Origin: Ctena decussata
Taxonomy: Eukaryota; Mollusca; Bivalvia; Lucinida; Lucinidae
DNA: 64,000 bases
Direction: 5' to 3'
Assembly (NCBI GenBank): GCA_963989385.1
Contig: OZ022503.1
Location: 86,029,138 to 86,093,137 of the forward strand
Part shown: positions 34,205 through 46,048 of the stretch, piece after piece
Layout of the letters: each line of letters begins with the position of its first letter
How positions within the stretch are numbered: the first letter of the stretch is position 1
Program-made: the position numbers and the translations under genes
Notes under the pieces: model-generated
Told to the model about the DNA's origin: nothing
Databases searched by the model: none
The model's input: the letters and a program-made list of their open reading frames with translations, nothing else

Positions 34205-34445
34205 ATGTAGAACTCCTGACAAAGATCAGGAAGCGAAAGCTAAGGTGGTTTGGCTTTATCTCATGGTCTTCTGGTTTAGCAAAGACGATTCTATAGGGCA
34301 CAGTATAAGGAAAAAGAGGACGATGTAACAAAACAAGAAGTAGAAAGACAATATTAAAGAGTGGACAGGGACTTTGCCAGGGCAATTAGGGCATCTGAGA
34401 ACAGAACCACCTGGAAACGGATTGTTGCAAAGTGCAAGGTTTGGG

Positions 34446-35314
34446 GAAAAAACAGTAAAACAGAACAGAATAGAAAAGTCATGATATGATTAATGTCATG
34501 TAGTTCTGACTAGAACATGTCGAACACATGTATAAAAGGGGGCATGCCAGAATAATTTTGGAGAGCTCGGCTCGGGATTAGCTGTTTCTTTTTTAGAAAT
34601 TTAAGTAGCAGGAGAAACTGATAATATGGATCATGTGAAATAGTTTCGGGGAGCAAGCGCGGGATGGGGATGAGAGAGGGCACTATTTTCAGGCATTATT
34701 GGAGTACTGACTCCTCCGATAAGCATCAACCGTGTAACCTTTACCGCCAGTCCTTCAAAAGATTTGGATTGTCTATGTGCAAGTGATTAGTAAAATGCCC
34801 ATTAATGTTTTATTTCTCTATAAAGTGTGGCTGGTCCTGATATCAGAAATATACCAATTACTCAGACCAGACTGTGCGGACAATAACACTGGTCAAAGTC
34901 ATGTACTCAAAATTTACTCTTTCATAGATGTCGGTATTTTTGTTGCTGATTTATTTACAGGGATGCGAACTGTTCAAAGATTTCAGACACACTCAAAATA
35001 GACACATATGAGGGAAATTGAGATCTCAGATGTCAGATGCTGCCTAGACAGTGAAGAGTGAGACGGCTCAATTTATCGAGGTAACACGGTCTTCATATCC
35101 GACAGCATCAGACAATATCTAAATCTACGTCCATTCATTTGTAATATTGTGGCCATAGTAAATGTGACAAGAAGATTTGTTGACCAGTGCTTTGAAGTCA
35201 GATATCAACGGAGACCACTGCCAAGTAACTGCTTATCCTTAAACGCCCCTTTTCTAGAACACCGCCATGATTCCGCGGCATTTACGAACGTCATAACTCA
35301 GTGAATACATCTGT
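34446..35314. other. non-coding stretch
   Basis: No gene, array or RNA that I can support. Confidence 0.35.
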
Positions 35315-35391
35315 ACATATACTCAAGGATATAATTTCTGCACGGATGTTAAATTAACATCCGTGCAGAACTTTTGTCCTTAAGTATATGT
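35315..35391. repeat. 77-bp palindrome
   Basis: Centre TTCTGCACGGATGTTAAATT / AACATCCGTGCAGAA, with outer ACATATACT / AGTATATGT. Nearly perfect in the core. Confidence 0.65.
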
Positions 35392-35459
35392 TCATCAGAA
35401 TTATTTCATATTTCAGCGCTCATCACATGTTGAAAAAATATCAATTGACTTATATATAC

Positions 35460-36892
35460 TAGACAAAAAAAGTTAGGGATCAAATATTTGACTGAAGCTT
35501 AAATCATGAAAAATAAATTATCCAAAATAATTTTCTTCTATTCAATACAACTGCCAAAGCGGCACAGAACTGCATGAAAAATATTGGAATCGGATGACGT
35601 GACACACCAGTAGAAACAAATAAGCAGATATACCCCTAAAACTGAAATGAAAATTGGCATCACCACACAATTGAATGTCCGTGATTCTTGGCTTTATCCA
35701 TGCAAAACAATTTGTCAGTGCTCATCGATATCTCAGGGGGTCTGAATAACTGCCTGACAGCTACTCGGTGATCTTTTGGTATAGAGCTAGAGACTCATTT
35801 GGGGACTCGTTTGCCATATCTGATGAAAGGCCTAAATTAGCCCTCCAGGAGTTTCCTGAAGTCTCTGGTGATTAGAATTGGTGTTTTATAACATCTGTCA
35901 ATCATTTTCAATCTGATTTAAAACTTGTAATTAACTAGACGCGTCCATACGGACGATGGTTCTTAGCCACTGATTCATCACTATAACACTGTGCGGATGC
36001 ACATTGTTTGTCCATAAGATGATTTAATCGGCCAATTTCAGCGAAAACGTTTACAAACAGACTTTACACAGCTAATTTCAGCACGTGCATGCTGCTAATG
36101 AGGTCAGGATTGGTGCAATTCCATAGAAATGCGAGGCGACAGTCGGCAAAAAGGGACACAAATTAGCAGCAGTGTCACTGGACCCATGTTTTTTTCACAG
36201 ATGAGTCCAGATTTGTATGTAGATATCCACGATGATGGGAGAAGGGTGTGACGCCTGCCAGGTACACGTCGTGTTGACTATGAATTAAATCGTGTTGCGG
36301 AGTATGACATGTCTCGAGGAGGGTGGGTGATGGTATGGTGCGGCATCTGGATTGGCAGCTGTATGGAATTGCGCACGCCAGACAGAGGCGCTTTGATTGG
36401 TGTTCGAGCTAGGAATGACACGTTTTATCCAATTACGAGACCATTTGCTGAAGTTTTTGGCGTGACATCATCAAATTACAGGGCAAATGTGGTGGTCCAG
36501 TACCTAGTGACAGAAACAATCGCCCGCATTGACATGTCAAATGAGTCCCTAAATGGACCTCCCGGAATTTACCAGAAGCATACCGAGTGGCTGTCATGCT
36601 GTTATTCAGACACGTGGGGGGTCACACTGAAAACTGAAAATGATTCTGCATGAGTAAAGCCAAAAATAATTGACATTCAGTTTTGTGTTAATGCCAGTTT
36701 TCACTTTGATTTTAGGGGTATGTCTGTTTATTCATTTCTGCTGGTGTGTCACGTGATCAGATTCCAATATGTGTCATGCAATCTTGTGCAGCATTGTTAG
36801 ATGTATTCAACAGAAGAAAACGCTTTTTTGAAAATTATTTTTCAATATAAAAATTTCAGTATAATGTTTGATCCTTAACTTATTTTGTCCAG
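35460..36892 (+). mobile_element. Tc1-type transposon with about 245-bp inverted repeats
   Basis: Ends CTAGACAAAAAAAGTTAGGG and, inverted, CTGGACAAAATAAGTTAAGG. The inverted repeats stay alignable for about 245 bp (shared GTGACACACCAG, ATACCCCTAAAA and TTGGAATC words). A TA dinucleotide flanks both ends (35458-35459 and 36893-36894), as expected for Tc1/mariner. The interior holds a broken transposase. Total 1,433 bp, near the usual length for such elements, so there is little large deletion. Confidence 0.75.
36180..36653 (+). pseudogene. decayed Tc1-type DDE transposase, central part
   Basis: Recognisable pieces appear in changing frames: FFTDESRF at about 36190 (a DESR motif typical of the second conserved block), GGWVMVWCGI at about 36324, and DRGALIGVRARNDTFYPITR followed by PFAEVFGV up to about 36470. 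Stops and frameshifts separate them, and the HTH region upstream (35750-36180) is only faintly visible. It cannot make active transposase. Confidence 0.65.
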
Positions 36893-37087
36893 TATAGTAT
36901 CAGATAAAATTGTTGCAGGTATATTTTTCAATGTCTCATAGCCTTTGTTACAACGGGAGTGAGTACTTACTGTTATAACACACAGTACTTTTACACAATT
37001 ATGTCCCTTCTCATAGGGAGTTACTCAGTTTAATACAAAATCTCTTCTTCGAATTAGAGAAGCAGGACATGGACAGACTAGGTCACG

Positions 37088-37358
37088 CAGTCCCGGATCC
37101 AGACTACCACGCACTGGTGGGGCTGGGGGGGGGGGGGGGGGGGGCTAGGCTGGGCTTTAAAATATATGACATAATTAGGGATCAATTTGATGAGAAATTT
37201 GCTAATGTCTTTTTTGCCTTGAAATATTTGTTGTGATATCTCATTAGAATCGCCTCGGCGAGGCGATTCTAATGAGATGTCACAACATATATTTTAATCT
37301 AACCAGGCACAGGTGGCGGGGCTCAAGCCCCAGAGCCTACCCCCTGGATCCGGGGCTG
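37088..37358. mobile_element. hAT-like MITE with CAG...CTG ends
   Basis: Terminal repeats CAGTCCCGGATCCAG / CTGGATCCGGGGCTG. The possible 8-bp target copies AGGTCACG and AGGTGCAA agree at only four positions. Inside are a 20-G run (37125-37144) and a strong palindrome at 37222-37294 (TCTCATTAGAATCGCCTCGG and its inverse). Non-coding. Confidence 0.55.
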
Positions 37359-38644
37359 AGGTGCAAGGAGGTGCATCTTATGGATTCGCTCTGCTGAGCC
37401 TCCTGGGGAACATCATTATGAGAATTGGACAAGATAGGTGACTGACTACTGATAAAAGTAAAAGTGGTCAAAGTAAGTAAAATCATAATTTCGAACACAC
37501 ATACCATAGAATAATTAGATTCACCGACATAAACCAGGCGCTCGCGAGTAGTAAGTGTGATACACCCGCCATATCCAGTCAGTGAAAAGGGAAGTCTGGT
37601 AGAGAAAGCTACACTATGTTGCGGCCGTGGTCATCAAGCCCAAGCCGGAAAAATAGAAACGGCTACACTGTAAGGATCAACGAGGTTAAGGTGTCTCAAG
37701 GCAAGGATCTTTTTTCTCAGAAACAGAGAGAACATTTTTTTTTTCAGAATTATTTTTCAAGCGTAGCTCCCATAAGAAAAGGGACTTCCCTATATAGTTA
37801 GCAAATACTTTACTCTATCCCTGGTATAAATAGAGTGCAAACGTTGTGCGTATACCCATTCACCATAAACGAAGTGATATCTACTTCTCTGTTGGCAAAT
37901 TGTTGTTGCAGACAAACTTCTGAGATCTTTAAATTCATCCACTTAAAGTATGAGATTATGTTATTGCCAAACAAGAAACCCCATCTAATATTCTCCAAGG
38001 TTAGGCATAACATGATTAAAAGTGTTTTTGTGCTTATATAAAGTGGTTGTTTGTTCAATCCTTTCGATCTTTACAGCCTATATGAAAGTAAAAGTCTAAA
38101 TAAGTATTCAAATCCGTCTTTGGTGTGTAAATTGTTAGTTGGTAGTTTTGGGTTTAACGGCTCTTTAAGACTTTCAATCTGTGTCGAGCCGTCCCCCAGA
38201 GAGAGGGAGAAAGGAAAGAGAGATGATAAGCGAGAGACAAAATGTCCAAACGACCCCAATACTGCACGCTTGCCCCACTATTATCCAAATTAGAAGGACG
38301 CTCCGGCATTGAAACTAACCCAGCACAATCGCACGACCACGACCACGCCTGTTTGTAAAATGATATAGTCGTTTCTGTTTTCATAGCAAATCGAATGCAC
38401 CAATGATCGCTATGAAATATAGCTTGATTTTACAAGTAATAAAGAAAACAGAGGGCTCTTTATGTATTACTAGCGCCAGAAAGAGCAATAAACAATTCAA
38501 TTGCATGGGATCTGTTGAGACTCGTACAATAGTGATAAACGTTTGTCATAGAACAATTTAAAGGGTGCATTCTGTAGCAGCAAATGTAAAAGCTAAAAAT
38601 GGTGAAATACGTCTTTGTTCAAATGCACATAGACACATAAAAAC
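37359..38644. other. non-coding stretch
   Basis: Several short ORFs, none recognisable. No repeat array. Confidence 0.35.
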
Positions 38645-39029
38645 GTCATTCTAATGCACTTACGTGAGTAACGCAACGTCTGGTTGCCGATAATGTCAAA
38701 AATTTGCGACAGTATATCGTGCGATATACTGTCGGAAACCCGATGTCATTACGTAACGTCGCTTCTCATTGGTTGACTTCTGGTTTTACGTCGCTGAAAG
38801 CGTTTGCTATGGGTGCAAAATAGTACACTTTTAAAGGTGAAAATGTGAAAAGTGCATTAGAATGGGGATAACTGTAGTGAAAATTGTCATTTGGTGAGGG
38901 AAATCGTCGGTTTTATGGTCGCAAATTGCGTTTTACGGCTCCGCTGGCGCGTCGCCGTAAAACAAAATTTCCGACCATAAAACCGCCGATTTACCTCCTC
39001 AAATGACAATTTTGAGTACAGTTATCCCC
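38645..39029. repeat. two adjacent palindromes
   Basis: Outer pair CATTCTAATGCACTT (38650) / AAGTGCATTAGAATG (38850), enclosing a small perfect hairpin GACAGTATATCGTGCGATAT near 38708. Directly next to it, 38864-39029 is a second palindrome: GGGGATAACTGTAGTGAAAA and CGGTTTTATGGTCG on the left are mirrored on the right, centred near 38947. Probably palindromic MITEs. Confidence 0.6.
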
Positions 39030-40335
39030 TAATTTAGTTCAACAACCTAATCCACTTTGATCTAACGCTACAGGAATATAACAGAAAGGCGGAAAACTGT
39101 GCGTAAATGAGTTACTTGAAATCCTACTATATCTGTCTTAGGTGAAATAGCAGCGACCTTAGAGGTATATAGCACCATAACTAAAAGTTCGGAGTTGTTT
39201 ATTTCTGCAGAATCGACCGCAGAAGCAGTGTTGTTAGATGATGCATCAAACTTTTAATTGACAGGTTATTTTCATTTACAAGCCATAATAAATCAAATTA
39301 ACGAGGATTTGCAGTTCCAACGGGCTTCAGAATAGAGTTAGCCTCAGTAAGACCGTCTGAAAATGGTAGAATTGTTTCTTGTAATGAGCAGGAACTCATT
39401 CATCGTGGAAGTATGAAGAGGAAATAGTAAGAGTCACAGACCTAGATGAACTTAAACAGTCGTTGGCCGAAGCACATATATGTCAAACAACCAAATAAAA
39501 GCATTGCTACTTTGCAAGCACCGATTCATCGCAGTCTGATTTTAAAATGAGTATCTGGTGGTAACCCATACGATGGCATGACCTGAAGCAGTTGAAATTC
39601 GACCGATAGTATCAGCTTCTAGTAATTGCCTGTCTTTTACATTTCATAAAAACGCACGTTGCTGTCATTTTTTAGGGAAATGAAGGCACTAAACATTTGT
39701 ACAATTGCCTGGCGTATTTTTGTCATCTGTATATTACAAGTAATATCCTTCTTATATATGATAATCATAACCTGTTTACATAGTGTTTCTACAGCTTTCA
39801 TACGGACAAATATCATCTGGGTCAGTAAGTAACACTGAGCGATGCCTTTCAAATACTGTGCGAATCAAAGTTCAATATGTTGATTCCGAAGTAACGTAAA
39901 GTAGTAAAACGACACTGAAAACGTCAAGATCCTGATCTGACTGCTTATCAAACAATTTCAAACACAGATAAAGATGTCCACGGAAGGCAAAAGTCGCCCC
40001 CACTATTTCACCCCACCCACGACACTAAAAAAACAAAAAAACAAAACAAAAAAAAAAAACAACACAAAAAAACAACAACCAACAACAAGAAAACAAAATA
40101 AGAAACAAACAAACCGAAACTGAAATACATGTATGATACTACGGGGGAGACATCATTCGGCCGTCAAAGAGCAGTTGATACCAGCAAGCTATTGTGAGGA
40201 TTAATTAAAGCTGGCAGAAGATGGCCTATTACATTAAAAATATATCAGAATTGTTTGCAGAGCTTTTTTAGCCTTAAAGCTTAGCGTAACTCCAGAAACG
40301 CGATCTTGAACCACTTTTATCCAGACGGAGACAAA
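39030..40335. other. non-coding stretch with A/C low complexity
   Basis: An AAAC-rich low-complexity tract at about 40026-40115. Nothing else supported. Confidence 0.35.
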
Positions 40336-40574
40336 TGAGCCGCGACACGACAAAACCAACAAACTGGCATTTGCGCCCAGCTAAGACTCAGATTAGCCTG
40401 AGCATCCGCCCAGTCTGGTCAGAGTCTTCAGTGTGCGCTTTTAATGTAGCTAATGTTCTATTCTAGCTCCATGCGGACAGCGAACGCTCTGATCAGACTG
40501 GGCGGATGCCCAGGCTAATCTGAGACTTCAATTGGCGCACATGTCACTTTGTTGGTTTCTCGTGTCGCGGCTCC
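40336..40574. mobile_element. palindromic MITE, TGAGCCGCG family, copy 6
   Basis: Full-length, 239 bp, ends TGAGCCGCGACACGACAAAA and GTTTCTCGTGTCGCGGCTC. Confidence 0.8.
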
Positions 40575-40681
40575 AATAAATGAATGATCTGACAGAGCAC
40601 TGGTTATGTTGGTTACATGGTCGTATCGCAGTTAGACAGAATAAGACAATGTCTTTAATAGAATCGTACGCTGAATCAATT

Positions 40682-40919
40682 TGACCCGCGACACAACAAA
40701 ACCAACAATGAGGTTGTGCGCCCAGCGCAGACTCAGATCAGCCTGGGCATCCGCCCAGTCTGATCAGAGTCATCGCTGGCCGCATGAAGATTGCTGAGAC
40801 CTTTAGCTACCCTTTAAGGGCTTGGTGAAGAGTCTGATCGAACTGGGCCGATGACCAGGCTGATCTGAGTCTTCGCTGGGCGAACAACCACATTGTTGGT
40901 TTTCTCGTGTTGCAGCTCA
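40682..40919. mobile_element. palindromic MITE, TGAGCCGCG family, copy 7
   Basis: Full-length, 238 bp, only 107 bp from copy 6. Left end is TGACCCGCGACACAACAAAA. It belongs to the GTTGTGCGCCCAGCGCAG subfamily, unlike copy 6, so it is not a local tandem duplicate. Confidence 0.8.
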
Positions 40920-41214
40920 TTTCAATATTACAGCTGTTGTAAAAGTGACAAGTTGATTTGTCGTCTCCCGTCTCCTGTGATACCATCACCGATGTCCGTT
41001 CATAAAAATGACGTTCAATAATATAAAGAATGCAATCTTGCTGAAGAACAAGAGTAATTAACCGTATTCTTCCTAGTAAGGCAGCTTTTCCTAGTAAGGA
41101 AGCTTCTCAAAGGACTGATTTTCAAAATTTATGCACCACTTGTACAAAAGTTGAGTAATTGTGTTTATATGTATTCCTTTTGACAATGATGGGCAGCATT
41201 CTTTAGTAAATGAT

Positions 41215-41372
41215 ATTAACGCGCTGCACTACAAATCCAAGAGTCGCAGGTTCGATGCCCGCTTCTCCGATCTTTCGGATGAGACTTTAAACCGAGGTCT
41301 CATCTGCATATAATCTGTGTGTAGCTGGGACGTTAAACCCGAGGTCTCTCACTCACTCTCTCACTCACTTAC
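41215..41372 (+). mobile_element. tRNA-derived SINE, family 3
   Basis: The head is truncated at the 5' side. It has a clear B box GCAGGTTCGATGCCCGC at 41249-41265. The body holds TCGGATGAGACTTTAAACCG and GTGTGTAGCTGGGACGTTAA, and the tail is (CACT/CTCA)n at about 41347-41372. Related to 21037 and 48127. Confidence 0.65.
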
Positions 41373-41435
41373 TTTGACAAAACATCCCATCATTTAATTA
41401 ATAATTACAGCCAACCATTTTAGAACAGATATGCA

Positions 41436-42812
41436 AAAGGACGGGTTACACTTTGGCCGTTTTTGTGCCCACGACCGATCCTGATAAAATTCATGTTTAT
41501 AAAAGCTTGGCATTTGGTAGTTTATATAAGCACATTTTTAAGTTTGCGGTTTCATAAACAATCACGTGACTTCCGGTTTATTGCATATGGGGTGCTGAAC
41601 GGGGTACACTAACTACCTGCGGTTTTTCGATATAATCAGCAATTCCGCTGACATATCAGCCCTCCAAACTGACAGATATAATACTTTTGGTTCTTATCCA
41701 CAGTCTAAAAGAGATACTTTCGCTCAAACCATCTAGCAAGGAGAAATTTTATTTGAATTTTTACGAAACCTCTGAACAGTAGATTTTACAAATGTTTATT
41801 AACACAATAATAAGCATGTAAAGCGTTTGTTATTCTGAAAACAATGAAACAAATGAACAGGAAGTTTATCATACCGACCATTATTGTTTAACAAAAGTAT
41901 TCTTGGCGAAACGCGTTTGCATGCTTGTGTTCTGGCAAGTGCGTGAAAAGGTCACCAACCTTCTTTTCGTAAGCATTATTCACTATTTATACATATAATG
42001 AAAGCGTCATCATATCAAATATTAATCATGTATGAAATATTACGCATTTATGGATGCTACACAGGTACAGATGTTTAAAATATTAGACAACATCAGTGAG
42101 CCAAGAAATATAGGTCACAGGGACCTACATGTAGTACCAAATGAGACGCAGCGCTGAAGTGACTTACTATTCCAAGTCCGATGAAGATTAAATATTAGTT
42201 CGAAATAAAACATTAATTCAATGGACCATGAAATACAAGTCACAATGACCTAAAATAGTATGACGTCATTTGCAAAGTCTGACTGAACCATTGTCTTTAG
42301 TATGATGCATATATAATGTTGAATATATAAGGAAAAGAACAGTGAACTTTAAAATGTATGTCACAGTAGCCTACAAATAGTATGAGGATTTTTTTTGCAT
42401 CGTTTGACTGACCATCTATTTTTAATTATATTACAAATCCAAAAACCGTGTTGCGATATAAGTGAAAATCCTGGTCCATGCATAAAGTTCAAGGACTCAG
42501 TGTGCATGGATGCTTTGCAGTTCCTACATTTTAAGGATATGATCTGATCAAATATCAGCACTCCTACACCACAGATATCAAAAGAGTAAAGTAAAAAGCT
42601 CATCCAAGTAACTTTTCATACGAAGTTAGTGGACCAAAGTTCAAGGTCACAGAATTTTACAATGCATCAGCTTCAGACAGAGGGATACATCATCTGACCA
42701 CGTCGCAACAGTATAACATCAGAGGTTATATCACAGCATGATGATGGAGGACATTTCGTCTAACGCCCTTTTCAGTGGGCACATTGCAATAGTAAAGTGT
42801 AACTCGTCCTTT
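41436..42812. mobile_element. putative non-autonomous element with AAAGGACGGGTTACACTT ends
   Basis: The left end AAAAGGACGGGTTACACTTT and the inverse of the right end (AAAGGACGAGTTACACTTT) pair over about 20 bp with one mismatch, then loosely. The interior from about 42060 to 42740 has diverged units of about 120 bp (GAAATATAGGTCACAGGGAC, GAAATACAAGTCACAATGAC). Target duplication not clear. Confidence 0.45.
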
Positions 42813-43130
42813 ACCAAGCATCGCCGACAATTAAGTCTTTTGATCATTTTAATAAAAGGTTTCTGGTAGCTTGGAAGGGAATCTTATGAAACTTTGATAA
42901 AAGTAATGTGAACACTGTATCACAATCAAAGTAACTCAAAACAACTGAAATTCACCAAGGGCTATGTTTTATTAACTTAAACAGCACAAACAACAATACC
43001 AACGACAAAGCATTTTTTAAATTTCACAAAATGAGACTAATAACCTCTAAGAACCAGAAAATATAAACTTTGCTATGGTGTTGAGCGAGTATTTGTTTCC
43101 GCCCGATTCTCATATAATGATGTTACCCAG

Positions 43131-43325
43131 GATGGATGGATGACTTGCGATTTTACTTTTTTTTTACAGTATTTTAGTCATATAAAGACGATACGCGGGT
43201 GATAATGAAAGGCTATATGCATTAAAACCCCGTTTGCGGTTGGAAGATTTCCGCCTCTAACGGGTCTCGAACCCAGGACCGCTTGTTCAGCAGTTCAACG
43301 CTAAACCTACTGAGCTACCGGGATG
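43131..43325 (-). mobile_element. tRNA-derived SINE, family 2, copy 1
   Basis: Minus-strand head CATCCCGGTAGCTCAGTAGG (A box) and CCTGGGTTCGAGACCCG (B box). The body includes AAACGGGGTTTTAATGCA, and the tail reads as GGAT/ATCC repeats. It shares its body with 44799-44999 and 48899-49090. Confidence 0.7.
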
Positions 43326-43355
43326 TTACCAAGGAGGCTCAACGGAACGAAAACA

Positions 43356-43495
43356 TAAGCCGCGACACGAGAAAACCAACAATTTGGTTGCGCGCCCAGC
43401 GCAGACTCCGATCAGCCTGAGCATCCGCTCAGAGTCTGCTCTGAGTCTGCACTGGACACACAACCACATTGTTGGTTTTGTCGTGTCGCGGCTCA
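43356..43495. mobile_element. palindromic MITE, TGAGCCGCG family, internally deleted copy 8
   Basis: 140 bp. Both ends are present (AAGCCGCGACACGAGAAAAC and TTTTGTCGTGTCGCGGCTCA), but about 100 bp of the middle are missing. It lies 30 bp beyond the SINE head at 43325. Confidence 0.75.
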
Positions 43496-44594
43496 CATAA
43501 TATGCACCTGCTCGCACCGAGTATTCTGTGACCTCTTCAGTTTTAAGAAGAGAGACCTAGTCCACTCATTTTGTATATTTAAAGCCAGTTTCTAAAGCAC
43601 CTATTTGACTCGTTTATCCAGTAACATCCAAATCAGTAACCTCGAGACGAAGCTTTTAACAATCTATGTATTTTTGAACTGATGGCCACTATCTCTGGGA
43701 ATTGCTAACGTTAGTTGAAAGATCGGTGTTTTACTTTCGATTAGACAACAAACGTTCTTAGGAAAACTTTTCTTCCATCAACATTTATGTGTGTTATTTA
43801 AGGAAGCAATGAACAGGGGTTTGCTGTTTAAGTGTTAAAACTGTCTAATCACAAGGCCGATAAAAAACTTGAAATGCTAGAAACTGTTAAAACATTGTCT
43901 AGCCATAGCTTGAGTGTGTAGAAACAAAGTGAGCCTCATTATGGGACTTCAAACAATGTGGCATTAGTGCCAAGAAAAGGCGCTGATCAGACTGCACTTA
44001 AGCCATTAAAATTTGGCCCAAACTAATCAGCCAGTAGTGAGGCCTCTATGAACCCGGTGTAAACGATACGGATCATTTGAAACTGACAAATTGTTGGTGG
44101 CTGAAGTAAATATAAAACCCCCGATTCTGATACAATCGAATTCCACACCAGCTCGGAGAAAAAAATGATATGAACAGCAGATTGCGCGCTGAAATAAGAC
44201 AACACATGAACCGGAAAACAATATGTGAACAGTTTTTTCCAGATAGATGGCTTCGTAGCCACCCTTAATTAAACCAACAAACTATGGAGACAAATATAGA
44301 AGAAAAAAACGAAAATAAAAAAAGGATTGCCAGTACTGAGTATTGATTATACTGGGGGCTAAACTGTGTTTATGTGCACAAACCTTCACTCTAGGTTCCG
44401 CATTGGACCATCAAATGCATACATGTATTCTAAAAAGAAATTTCAAGTAAACGAAAACAGAAACAACAACAATAACAACAAATTACATATAATAATAATA
44501 AAGAAATAAAAGCAGAAACATGAACAATATCAACAAATTACTAACATTATAATGATAATAATGATTACATTGAAATAAGATATGAAAAACAAAT
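43496..44594. other. non-coding stretch
   Basis: No gene supported. AT-rich with an AACAACAATAACAA patch near 44461-44490. Confidence 0.35.
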
Positions 44595-44662
44595 ACAAGG
44601 CCCTGTAAAAGAAGGAGCGACTTGAAACGTTTCAAGTCGCTCCTTCTTTTTCAGGGCCTTGT
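44595..44662. repeat. 68-bp near-perfect hairpin
   Basis: ACAAGGCCCTG and GAAGGAGCGACTTGAAACG on the left are mirrored on the right around ACGT at 44628; the only break is next to the A/T-run. There is no obvious flanking gene. It may be a very short palindromic element. Confidence 0.65.
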
Positions 44663-44798
44663 TTTCTTTTTTATTATTATTATTTCATTTTATTTTATGG
44701 TGTGTCTATACATCTTCATGGTTGGGTCAGTGTTACGGATAGAGACAGCTTTTGTGACTTCTAATAGCTTAAACTAGCTAGGGTAGCCCATAATATGA

Positions 44799-44999
44799 CG
44801 GATGGATGACTTGCGATTTTACGATCTTTCCGACAGTATTTCAGTCATATCTGGAAAATGGGAGAGTGATAATAAAAGACTGTGGGCAATGGAACCCCGT
44901 TTACGATTGAAAAAAAAAATTCTCGCTTCAAGCGGGGATCGAACCTGGGACCACTATATCAGCAGGTCAGCGCTTAACCTACTGAGGTACCGGGGTTCC
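44799..44999 (-). mobile_element. tRNA-derived SINE, family 2, copy 2
   Basis: Minus-strand head ACCCCGGTACCTCAGTAGG; B box CCCAGGTTCGATCCCCG. The body GAAACGGGGTTCCATTGC (in diverged form) continues to the GTCATCCATCC tail. Confidence 0.7.
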
Positions 45000-45604
45000 T
45001 AGCCCATCGTATAAATTTTAACTTGCTAGAGCACTCTCATGAATGTGTCTATTGCTTTCAATGGCCATTTGTTTAAAATGTTTTTATGTAGTTCTGTGAA
45101 AAAACTGCGAACAACTGCGTCACACTGGCGTACAACATGCAGCAAAGAACACTCTCATCTTAAAGAAATGTTGGTATTTTGAATTTATGGAAGCGCTATT
45201 ATTACAAAAGTATAATAACTCATTTTCTAATGTTCTCTTTATAACGAAAGGTTTAAGGCGTTGTAGACGTACGTCTGAGTTCTATAAATTTCAATCGCTT
45301 TAAGTGTGACATTAAAAGACTGATCAAGAAGAAAATCCATCTAATTTCCCTGAAGGTCAAGCTAAATATAATTAAGGATGCTCCCTGTGACAACATTAAA
45401 TGGAATATCTTCTTAAAGTATTCCAGAGGCTTTTACAGCTGAAACAGCATCAGAGATTTACTACATAGCCAATTAAAGCAAGTATTACTCATTTTAGGTG
45501 AATGGGTGCATTTTCAGTGGCAGTAAATCTGTCTTTTTCATTTTAACATTATTTTTTTTTTCAATGAGGATTTATAGGAAAGCCTTTATTTCTTTATATT
45601 TACA
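45000..45604. other. non-coding stretch
   Basis: No supported gene or repeat. Confidence 0.35.
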
Positions 45605-46026
45605 CTTGCCACTTACACGAGCAAAGTTTCTATGACAGAGTAGGTTTGCCACAGAAAAATTTGCTCGTGTAAGTGCCAAAATATGACAATGTTTCTTTGA
45701 CAAATATATATGGTTAAGTTACTTCGATAAATTAACTTTGTCCGTGTAAACAGAGAACTTTGCTACAGATTATGTAACAAAGAACTTTGATATAAGCGTG
45801 GAAAATGTGACAAAGATTTTGTTTCATTGCTGCAGGTAACTTTGACGAATAATATTTGGTCGTGTGAATACTGCAGCAAATATTTCATTGCCAATGTTTA
45901 TGTGACAAAGATTCTATGGCACACTTTCTTAAACAAATAATTTGCTCCGTGTAAACGCAATCTATTTGCCATACTTTCTTTGTTAAAGTTTCTGTGACAT
46001 AGAAACTTTGCTCGTGAAAACGCGGC
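45605..46026. mobile_element. MITE with ACGAGCAAAGTTTCTATG inverted ends
   Basis: Left CACGAGCAAAGTTTCTATGA and right CATAGAAACTTTGCTCGTG are inverse copies, about 400 bp apart. The inside repeats the theme in diverged form (ACAAAGAACTTTG, GTGACAAAGATT, TTTGCTCCGTGTAAACG). Non-coding. Confidence 0.6.
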
Positions 46027-46048
46027 CTTACGTCCCATAAGTAAAAAA

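Larger units (their letters stand above)
33107..34445 (+). pseudogene. LINE reverse-transcriptase C-terminal remnant, split by two MITEs
   Basis: Three blocks in the same order and strand belong to the 3' part of a non-LTR retrotransposon RT. 33107-33495 contains LIERLVKTCTVFKM, VSSLKCLGAFVSDDG and KLKAIWTDENIS in shifting frames. 33740-33775 contains RMIEAAIREY. 34205-34445 contains VELLTKIRKRKLRWFG and SSGLAKTIL, then further broken frames. The breaks between blocks coincide with the MITEs at 33496-33733 and 33776-34204. It is a dead fragment without the catalytic YxDD part; clade not assigned. Confidence 0.65.

Noticed and set aside
36309..36653. 114-codon ORF as an intact gene
   Set aside because: It is one open piece of a frameshifted Tc1-type transposase inside the element's inverted repeats.
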